21,620 nucleotides of DNA from Mesotaenium endlicherianum (taxonomy: Eukaryota; Streptophyta; Zygnematophyceae; Zygnematales; Mesotaeniaceae): the NCBI GenBank assembly GCA_009602735.1, contig WELA01002181.1, positions 36,498 to 58,117 on the forward strand, in the 5' to 3' direction. The position numbers and the translations under genes were made by a program. The notes below the pieces were generated by a model. That model was not told the origin of the DNA, did not search any database, and worked only from the letters and a program-made list of their open reading frames with translations. The number at the start of each line of letters is the position of its first letter. The stretch's first letter is position 1. Positions 10,385-18,866 of this stretch are shown in pieces.

Positions 10385-11817
10385 GACCAGAATGTGCTCT
10401 GGCCGATTCCTCCCAAATATTTCTTGTATCCCTACTACGGCTGTGTCTCATTGAATGAACCTGAAAGTCCTAGTCGGAAATGAACCGCAGTAAACGATAT
10501 GAAGGAGCTTTAACCGCTTGAAACATACATCCATGTCCTAGTCCTCTTTCCTGTTGCAGGAGTGACAAGGTGAGCGCCTAATTTAGGTCATACATCCTCC
10601 TTGCCCTGAGCTCAAGGCACAAGTCTCGCACCCAATCGTGATTTTCCACCTCGGCCACATTTTATTTAATTCCTTATTTGATTTCCCCAGAGCTGCAGAG
10701 AGCTCCACCACTGTACTTTGACGATGACACCTGAAGGTTCTTGTTCGCTCGCCTCGGTACTTCCCTGCATGCTCCCACGAGGCTCTTCGTCCCTGCACCT
10801 CTCCACTTTCGATTATATTGAGTGGCACGATCTGATGGCTGTCATTCGACCGGATGAGTCTCTGCCTCGTGAAGTGAATCTAGCATAGCAACGGGCATCA
10901 TCAGGGGCGATTCAGGACGGTGCATCTCAGTGCATCTAGCTCTGATCTAGCTGACATGAGACGAGGATGGACGCGACGAGGTATTTTACACATGAACACG
11001 CATGTTTGTTCTCAGTGGTTCTCAGTCAAATATCTTAGAAGCCTCAAATGAAGATATAAAAGCATATTTACCTCGAAAACATTAATTTCAAGAAGACGGA
11101 TTGGTGATGCTATTAGTAGTCCAGGTTATGAGAGAAAGTGATTCTCACATTTGCTTTAGGCCGTCCTGCTGTGTTAGGTTGTGCTATATTCTCACATTTT
11201 TCTTGATGTATGAGTCCATATACCAATATGGCATCGATCTAAAATATTCCTGCAGAAAAGCGAACCAAGCACTTCGTGTGGAAACTCATTGAGCTATGTA
11301 TGCTCACATTGTGATGCCAGAAGGTTTCTATCATATCATCATATAATTTTACTCAACCATGGCGTGACTTGACCTTTTCTACTTTTTTCAAATTCATCAA
11401 ACCAAGCACTAGCTGAATGCGTTCCATGGTGCCTTTTAAAGTACATGTGATTCATTAGAAAAAGCTTGTAACCTGTAGTCAACGGGTATATGCACCTCAA
11501 ATCCATCATATCAATCAAGATGTTCAATTGAAACACTATGTATGATTAGTAAATACCCGAGAAGAGAGGAGAAACACACTCCCTAAACACTTAACCATAA
11601 ATAGTACAATTTCAAGCTTCGTAATAAGTTTCATAATCACGCACTTCACTCAAAAAAAGCACAGGAACTACACATAGAGACCAAAATTATTTATTGATAT
11701 CGCGTGCAAGTACCAACAAAGAGCGCAAGAGCACTCCAATCAACTCGACAAACACCATGCCCAATAAGGCAGATTGATAGTTTGAGATCAACTGAATGCT
11801 CGTATATAGAATGCAAG
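10385..11817. other. Intergenic region upstream of the At1g01500-like gene and downstream of LSG1
   Basis: AT-rich, no supported gene. The minus-strand open frame at 10583-10828 (81 codons) resembles nothing I recognise; it could overlap a 5' UTR exon of the At1g01500-like gene. Short tandem duplications (GTTCTCAGT near 11010-11027, TGCATCT near 10920-10940) are present. Confidence 0.5.
11690..11695 (-). terminator. Polyadenylation signal AATAAA of LSG1
   Basis: TTTATT on the plus strand reads AATAAA on the minus strand, about 123 bases beyond the LSG1 stop at 11818. Confidence 0.5.
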
Positions 11818-14800
11818 CTATTGCACAGGAGCCGTGCGTTCCGTGCGATCCATGGCCCCAATGACAGACACTTGAGAAGGCAAGACTGTGGCCCTCAAAG
11901 CGGCCCCATGGCTGACGGGCCTCTGCACACCTAGGACTTTGATGGGCATCCCGTCCGAATCATCGTGGCTGCCATGACCCACGCGCCACGTCCTGTCCTT
12001 CTTGCGCGGCGCTTTCTTCTGCATCTTGTGGGCCAGGCCTGCCGCCGACTTTCGCCTCGATTCCTTTCGCACCCCTCCAAGCTCTTCGTCTCCAATCAAC
12101 CTCAGAGTGTCGAGGCTCACGGTAGCGGTGTCCGCCTCGTCGCCAGGCGCTCCTTCCCCGCCGGCTTCTGCTCCTCCCCTACCACTGGGGCCGGCCCTTG
12201 CGGAGCTGGAAGCTTGCCCTGCCCGATCCTCCACCTCCCCCACATCCTCCTCCTCCTCATTTCTCTCCTCTCCCTCCTCCCCCTCCTCGTCCGACTCCCA
12301 CTCTTCGTCGTCGCCGATGTCCTCATCGCCACCCGCCCCGGTGCTCCGCGGGCCCCTAGCCTCGGGATCTTCAGCGAGCGAAGTGTGCGCCAGGGGGGAT
12401 GCCGCGTCGGGGTCGGCGGGGGGCAGGTGGAAGTACAGCAGACGGCCGTTGAGGTAGTCTTTGAGGATCTGGCGGGACGCGCGCGTCTCGTCCGGCAGCC
12501 CACTCCCTGCCACATAGCCGCGCGAGCGCGCGTACGCGCGCAGCAGCTCGGCGGCCGTGGGCGGCCGGTCCTGGGGCTCGTGGGGTGCGGGTTGCGGGAG
12601 GACAATGCCGTACTCGCGCTCGAGCACGGCGCGCGGGATCTGCTCGGCCACGATCTCGACCGGGCCGCGCTGCTCGGTCATGCGGTCAATGGGCAGCACG
12701 CCGGCAGCCACCATCTCGGAGCGCGACGACGAGAAGGAGGGGAACACGAGGCCGGGGCTGTCGCACAGCATCAGGGCATCGCTCAGGATGAGCGTCTGGA
12801 AGTGCTTCGTCTTGCCCGGCGTCGACGTCACGCCCGTCTTCTTCGCACCGGCCAGCGCGTTCACCGTCGAGCTCTTGCCCACGTTGGGGTACCCCACAAA
12901 ACCCACCACGCAGCGGTTCAGATCCACCTCCCTGCCCTTCGCCGCAGGATGGCGCACACTTGCACCTGCACCTGCACCTGCACCAGCGCCGGTGCTGGCA
13001 CTGGCGGCATTGGCACCAGCACTGGAGCCGGCGGCGCCAGCAGAGGAGGAGGAGGCAGCAGCAGCAGCAGCAGCAGCTGCAGCCTCGTTTCTGAGGGCGG
13101 CAGCAGCCATGGCCTCCCGCTGGAGGTGCTCGATGAGGGCCTCCCGTGAGAGGATGGCACTCGCCTCGTCGCCGCTGTGGTTGAGGGCAGCCGCCTCTTC
13201 GGGGGAGATGCTGCCGTCGAGGATGCCCGACGCCTGCTTGGCGGACCAGAACACGTGGCGGATGCCCTGCTTTGTCAGATAGCGCGCCCACTTCGCCCTG
13301 CCACCTCATCACCCCCGGCCGTAATCTCGGGTCATTACACCTGGCAGCGGTACGCACAACCCACTCTTTCACAAAAGACCACACTTCACCCGCCGCCGCC
13401 GCCGCCGCCGCTAAAGCCAGAGGGGGAGGCGCGCCTGGACTTGCCCCTGGGTGCTAGGAAAAGTAGTGAGTGATGTACTGAGGGGGGGAGCGCAGCCACC
13501 CGTTCACCCGCTCACCTGACAGAGACGGGCAGCAGGTCTGCCTTGTTGAGAAGCAGCATCGTGCTCTTGCACGGGTTGATCTCCTTCACATAGCGCTGCA
13601 CGCCCCAAAGCAGCCAGAGCACACAAATTGCCCCCCCGGAGGGCTTAGGTGGCACACTTTTGTGCACTGGGTGTGTGCCACTCGGCTGCCAGCTAGAGAC
13701 GCACGAGCTGGCCTCCTGAGCAGGAGCCACATGGAGCAAAGGCAGTGGGTGGAGATAGAGGAGAGGGACAGGTTAGCACCTCCAGGTCAGCGCATCTGTA
13801 GAAGAGCGGGTTTCTAACGTCCACCACCATCACCATCTGCACGACCACCGCCAGATACCCCACAACACCCAATAAGCACCTGCCAGCTCATGGAGATGGC
13901 GCTTCAGGGGCAACGTGCCCCACCGCGTGAGAAGACCCCTACCACGACAGCGGTCTATGCAGTCAGTCAATCAGTCAGTCAATCAGACAGACAGTCAATC
14001 AGCAGACAGTCAGACAGTAAAATCAATTGCAGCCAGTCAATAAGTTCGGGCACACAAATCAAGAGGCAAGTTCCCCTGCGGCTGAAAATAAGTTACACCT
14101 GGTGCACGATCATGAGCACTCCCTCTGAGAGAAAGAGATTGGACAAAAGAAGGGTGACACAAGGTGGCTAGCCTCGGGGTGGCTGGTGACGACATGTGGC
14201 ATGCAAGGGAGAGAGCAGCAAGACCGATGAACCGAAAGGTGGCGGGGCGCGCGCACTCACCAGGTCGCTGCGTTCGAGCACGCGCCACAGCTGCCGCCAG
14301 ATGTCCAGGTTCTTCTCAAACGGCGTCAGCACCAACTTCTCGTTCTCCTCCAGGCTGCAGTGCAGTGCACACCACACCCCCGTGTCAGCCTGCTCTCCAC
14401 GAGGGCGCCCTAGGCTCACGGCATACTACTTTGCTGGAGTCCCAAACCTTTGCACTCTCAGACGCTCTCTTGCTGCCCCTCTTGCTGCTGTCGCGGCAGC
14501 AGCACATGGTGTAGTTTCTCCCACACGGGGGCTGGAAGAGGGGCAGGGGTAAGGGACCCACAGGCTTTATGGCCTCAGCTTGGCTTCGACCAGAGCCACG
14601 GGAGACACCCCAGGAGCAGGAGGGGGCTATCCCTCTCTGCGACCCCTTTCACTCCCTTGCTCTCAGTTGGCTCTGATAAATGGATAAAAGCTCAGGGAGA
14701 GGAAAGGGACAAGTATGTGTAGCTCCCTTGTGAGAGGGAGGCCGAGCACAGAAGAAACGGTGGAGCAGCTGGGGGCGATCGCAGGGAGAGGGAGAGCAGA

Positions 14801-16028
14801 TTGAGAGGGACAGAAGAAGAAAGGGAGGGATGGAGAGGATGAGGGAGACAGAGCAGGAGCCGGAGGCCACGACAAAAGTTGGACTGTCAAGAGGCCGGGT
14901 AACCAGCTGGCAAGGGCTAGGCAGGCGCCACCTGGCCAGCTGTGACCAGCGCTCCTAGGAAAGACATCGCGAGATTGACAGCTGGCTCCTGTGAATTTCT
15001 GGTGTGTAGTCGAGGGCGCGCAGAGAGTGGAGACAAGCGTGGGGGCCATTGGGGGCCGCATGCGATGCCGAGACCGTTCTGCTGGACAAGAAGCCGATGT
15101 CCGCAGACTAAACTGAATGGCAATTGTGAGCCGGGGTTGCCAACAAACACAAGCACCTTACGGGATGACAGACGCTGCTCACTCTTCACCACGTGGCAAA
15201 AGACTGGAACGCAGATGCACACCAACACAGGCGTTACTCTCGCATTGCCCAATCATGTGTCACCCCCCCATACGTGCATCCCTAGAGAGCCCTTCATGAT
15301 GACACAGGTGCACAGTCAGCCAAGCGGAAGGCGAAACCGATTGTAACGAGTTCTTTTTTCATATGAAGAAAGTGAAGAAGATCTGCCTGGTCAACGCCTT
15401 ATGCTTGGTGCCGCCTGGTGCCGAGCAACAGGGCCAGGAGCTGAATGACTCCGAGTGCTACGTATACACACAGCCTAAATGATCACGAGAAAAGAAGATG
15501 CCTGATGAAGGTAATGCGGCATCCACTCCCTTATAAGAAAACAAATTACGGTTCTTAAGAAACAGAGTGAAGGAGTGCAGGGGAGGCGAGAGGACAGGAG
15601 AGGCGGACAGCAGTGAGGCCATGGCAGGCGCTCGCGCGCACACACACACACACACGCACACACCTGACAAGGCCGCGGCGCCAGTCGAGGAAGGACGCAC
15701 GCTCCAGCTGGTCCAGCTGCTCTGCCGTGGTGGTGCTATCCCATGCGGGCCTGCACACACCCCCACCCCTTGCCTCAGCTGCTGTTGAAGGTGCCGATAA
15801 AGAGCTCACCGGCTCTGCAACGCCAGCGCCTGCTGAGGCAGATGCAGAGAGGCACTGCTTCTTGGTCCCAGCGCTGTACCTTGGGTTGGTCTTGTCACCC
15901 CCTGCTGTTTGAGCTCAAGAAATAGAGCACTCGGTCAGGAGAACGATAAAGATACTGTGCACGTGTTTTCTTCTGTGTGTCTATGTACGTGTATGTACGT
16001 GTGTGTGTGTGTGCGTGTGTGTATGTGT

Positions 16029-16060
<32 letters not shown>

Positions 16061-17460
16061 GGGGGGGTGGGGGCATTACCTCGAAGCGCTTGCTCTCCCT
16101 CTGCACGTCGCGGCATAGGGAGGAGGGGCTCTTTTTGACGTCGCAGTTGACCAGCGTGGAGTTGGACGCCCGCCAGTCAAACCGTAGCAGCCGCCCGCCG
16201 CCAGGTCCCTCCTGCATTTCCTCCGCCCACCCACTCGAGGGGGGGGCCACAGCCATGTCAGTAGATGCTCTTGCCACATCATACCCCAGAAACCAACGGG
16301 CTCTGTCTGTGCACGTGCGGGAAGGGGGAGCGCCAGGAAGCAACCAGCCGTGGGTGCACGGGCGCAGACAAGACACTCGAGCACACAAATGCGCAGGTAT
16401 AAGAGCACCTGAAAGCTGAAGTGCTCCCGTGTAGAATGACGTAGGTGGAGGTCTTTGCGGATGTGGCGACAAAAAGAAACTTCTCTCTAAGAGGAAGGTG
16501 GGGGGCACGAGAGTGCAGACGGCAGAGGAAGATGCGACGCTCACAGCGCTCAGCAGAGCTCAGCACAGCACAGCACCTGCATGCTCCAGCACTGGGGTCG
16601 ACTTCCCATGCTGGACCACAGATCCTTGCTCACGCCTCCTATTGCCTCAAAGTGGCAGAAGTGCTGCACGCGTGCACCTTCGTTCGTGCACGCTTGCGCG
16701 CGTGCGCACGCACACACACACACACACACAAGGGAGGGAGGGAGGGAGGGCGGGAGGGAGAGAGAGGCAGAGAGAGAGAGNGGGTAAGAGAGGACCAAAG
16801 AGAGCCAGCTAGCATGAGAGGACAGGCACCTGCGGGGGATGGTGAGGGCGTGCATCATGCGAGCCTCCTCCGCCCGCTGCTGCGCCGCCATCTCTGCCTT
16901 GCTCAGCCCTCCTGCTGCCGCTGCTAGCTCGCTGCGGCCCATGGCAGACCCCACCCCTCCCCCCCCAGACAACAGAAACATCCCACCAGGCCCCAGAACG
17001 GACTCGTAAGGTGCCAACCTTTCTCCCCACCTCTCTCCTCGGCACTCCACAAGCTGCGGAATCCAGAAGCCCCCCGGCCAGCCAGCCAGGCAGCCAGCCA
17101 GCTTGCACAATCTGCAGTCTGAATGTGGCTGTGCCTTCACCGAGAGGGGTCGGTGCTCGAGAAACATTCTGCAATCTGCAGACAGCAGGAATCATGGAAG
17201 GGGGACCACCTGCTGAGGATGACCTGGGCGTTGCCACGCTCAGCTGTGAAATCGCGATCTGCCAGCTCAGCAGTATAGAGGAGCTCGTCTAGGTCATTGC
17301 GGTCTATGATGGACTGCAGGGCGGGGCGGTCGGCCTCCTCTAGCTCCTCCGTGTGCAGCCTGCTAGGGTCTGCATTGTCAAAGCCCTTGGATCGATTGAA
17401 TCGACGCCTGATAAGCGTGTGGCCTACCCCCGGAGGCCCTTTCTTCTTTGCCTGAGGCAT
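11818..17460 (-). CDS. LSG1: LSG1 large-subunit GTPase (7 exons, complete, about 716 aa)
   Basis: Cytoplasmic circularly permuted GTPase of the YlqF/YawG family, which acts in release of NMD3 from pre-60S ribosomes. Exons: 17460-17210, 16931-16830, 15750-15664, 14354-14261, 13836-13780, 13595-13516 and 13297-11818. Phases agree at every junction (2,2,2,0,0,2). Residues 1-83 hold the LDELLYTAELADRDF segment. ALTIPRR joins PAWDSTTTAEQLDQLE across intron 2, then SLEENEKLVLTPFEKNLDIW (plant wording). GTPase motifs come in permuted order: VDVRNPLFYRCADLE (183-197), G4 NKAD (214-217), G1 GYPNVGKSS (359-367), TSTPGKTKHFQT, then G3 DSPG (403-406). VDARNP is the commoner form; here Val replaces Ala. 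A poly-Ala and Gly-Ala insert (about 288-336) separates G4 from G1. An acidic stretch (about 547-581) and a basic RKKDRTWRV tail follow, as in plant LSG1. The start at 17460 begins MPQAKKKG. Confidence 0.93.
12226..12330 (-). other. Acidic low-complexity segment in LSG1
   Basis: Encodes about 35 residues dominated by Glu and Asp (GDDEEWESDEEGEEGEE and onward), located after the GTPase domain. Acidic patches in this part are common in LSG1 proteins. On the plus strand it appears as a CTC/CCT-rich stretch. Confidence 0.8.
12955..13107 (-). repeat. In-frame GCA/GCTGGT low-complexity repeat in LSG1 exon 7
   Basis: Trinucleotide GCA/GCT units and a six-base GCACCT repeat (plus strand) encode a poly-Ala run, then Ser/Ala, then a GAGAGAGA stretch. 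It lies in the linker between permuted motifs G4 and G1, where length variation is probably tolerated. Confidence 0.85.
13298..13515 (-). other. LSG1 intron 6 with CCG repeat
   Basis: The phase 2 junction is rebuilt as CTGTCAG plus GGCGAAG to give VSVRAKWARYLTKQ, the expected G4-downstream segment. A CCG repeat (about 13390-13411) lies inside. The acceptor context is G-rich rather than pyrimidine-rich. Confidence 0.75.
13960..14042. repeat. AGTC/AATC/AGAC tetranucleotide repeat in LSG1 intron 4
   Basis: Degenerate CAGT, CAAT and CAGA units. Entirely intronic. Confidence 0.8.
14355..15663 (-). other. LSG1 intron 3, 1.3 kb
   Basis: Starts at the exon 3 donor GTGTGT and ends at CTGCAG before exon 4. 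It contains purine-rich (plus strand) stretches around 14810-14870, which become pyrimidine-rich in the transcript. Several open frames of 70-130 codons lie on both strands, but none looks like a known protein. Confidence 0.7.
15639..15663. repeat. CA dinucleotide repeat overlapping the LSG1 exon 3 donor
   Basis: On the transcript strand this is a GT repeat starting exactly at the 5' splice site. Confidence 0.9.
15975..16073. repeat. Compound GT/GA/poly-G microsatellite
   Basis: TGTACG units, then GT, GA and finally a G-run. It lies directly beyond the donor of the exon-like block, so its transcript there reads C-run, CT repeat, then AC repeat. Confidence 0.9.
16080..16211 (-). other. Exon-like 132-base block inside LSG1 intron 2
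   Basis: Bounded by ATGCAG before 16211 and a strong GAG/GTAATG donor after 16080. In phase 0 it encodes a natural-looking 44-residue peptide including LLRFDWRASNSTLVNCDVKK and SLCRDVQRESKRFE. That frame does not fit the phase 2 junction of flanking LSG1 exons. In the LSG1 frame it is also free of stops but Arg/Ala/Pro-biased. I do not recognise it. It could be an exon of a nested gene, a cassette exon, or chance. Confidence 0.35.
16700..16790. repeat. CA and GGGA/GA microsatellite with an N at 16781
   Basis: A CA repeat (to about 16730), then GGGA units, then GA units up to the ambiguous base. It ends about 40 bases from the LSG1 exon 2 donor. Confidence 0.9.
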
Positions 17461-18866
17461 CACTCCTTGCCTTTAGCTGCATGCATAAGCAGATGCAAGC
17501 AGGTGCAGGCATCAGCATCACACCAATTTTGCTCGCTTTTTTCACGACATCTGCAGGTTCCTACAGAGGTTGTGAAAGAAAAAAGCTTCCTTGCAGGCGA
17601 TTCTCCTGCTGTTTATTACATGCTGAAAAGTACCAAAACACCCTCCGTGCCCTAACGAAGCAATGAGCACTACATGCTCAGGCTGCCTGTATCCTTGCCC
17701 TTTCTGCGAGGGTCAGCAGTAAAAGAAAGGTAGAAGTTCAGTGATAGACACCAATTCATTGCCAAAGTACAGATAACGGGAGAAGAACCTATATGAAAAG
17801 CTGAGCCCAAGACAACATAAATATTTTCTTTCACCATGCATCACACAATTTGCGTTCCGTTCCCAGACTAATTGGGCTCTGCACCTTGCTAATACCACAC
17901 TGATTCGCACCTGGAACAAACTGTCTGTAATACCCCTACACCACAGAATAGAGTGGAACAGGAGTGAGTGTCACCCAGTAAATAAACCCTCCTGCTATAA
18001 ACGCTTGCCACTCCTACACATAGTGATGAACGCTTGAAAAAGTTGACTCTATCCATGACTATAATAATCATCAGCTATATACATAACAGTAGAGGAACTA
18101 GACAGGATGCGCACATACATGTTGCACGTGAAGTGAATATACCTTCAGTCACTGAAACTTCTCGACCGATGCTTTAAAGTTTGTTTCTTGTCTACGTCAC
18201 AAATACTTCACCTCTGTAGATAGCTTATACAATCTCCAGTGCTAAGTAAGCCAAAACAATCAGACCGTGTGAATGAATGAAACTTCATGCAGCAATTGTG
18301 CTGCAAATATCCCGCAGCGCCCCCAAATAATCAAATATGGCATGAGTGCCCATGAGGGCGTACATCGTGAGGCCCTGAAGCTCGGGCCCCAGCTGCCCCC
18401 AGCCATGAGGAAAGCGTATCAAATGATATCGACCAGTTGGTGTGATTAAATAAAATTGACAAAAGTACGTCCAAGTACGCCACACTTGGCCAAATAGTAG
18501 GCGACCATGTTGAGTCCCGCCCAGCCCCGCCAAGCTCCGCACTGCTTCGCACGAAATGAAAGAGATACCACGTGGTCAAAGGGTACGGATTGCTAGTTGA
18601 GGTCAGTGGAGGTCGAGCATAGGGAACGACGGGTGGGGGGTATTCGGCATTCGGGATTCAGGACTCGGGACTTGCGGGAGCGGAGGATATTTCCAATTCG
18701 CCTGCTGTGCAAGTGCTCAAGTTCGGAGCTGCCGGTTAAGAGCGGTTTGCTGCCAGCGCTTGTATAGTGGTTCAATTTCAGATCATGAAGATGAAAGTGG
18801 AGGAGGGAGTGTAAATCAAATCGTGTGAGGCTCGCCCTTTTCTGTCCTATTCTCTTCCCAGACGAA
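17461..18866. other. Divergent intergenic region between LSG1 and the phosphorylase
   Basis: LSG1 starts at 17460 (minus) and the phosphorylase at 18867 (plus), so this 1.4-kb stretch should contain both promoters. It is AT-richer than the gene bodies. A small coding-like block lies on the minus strand at 18285-18392. A pyrimidine tract ending TTCCCAG lies four bases before the phosphorylase ATG and could close a 5' UTR intron. No clear TATA box was found for either gene. Confidence 0.5.
18285..18392 (-). other. Orphan coding-like block resembling a last exon
   Basis: After an AG at 18393 the minus strand reads LGPELQGLTMYALMGTHAIF, then DYLGALRDICSTIAA and a stop at 18285. Composition is protein-like and locally GC-rich, yet no upstream exon is evident before the divergent phosphorylase start. 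It could be the relic of a lost gene, or chance. I do not recognise the family. Confidence 0.3.

Larger units (their letters stand above)
15751..16829 (-). other. LSG1 intron 2, 1.1 kb, with an exon-like segment
   Basis: The flanking exons join perfectly without any insert (ALTIPRR plus PAWDSTT). The intron carries GT, GA, CA and GGGA repeats, one N (16781) and a 132-base exon-like block at 16080-16211, listed separately. Confidence 0.7.

Noticed and set aside
11965..13282. Long plus-strand open frames (394 and 241 codons) opposite LSG1
   Set aside because: Shadow frames of the GC-rich LSG1 exon 7; low-complexity and unlike any protein, while the minus frame has all GTPase motifs.
14917..15252. 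111-codon minus-strand open frame in LSG1 intron 3 as an exon
   Set aside because: LSG1 exons 3 and 4 join exactly without it, and the peptide shows no recognisable motif.
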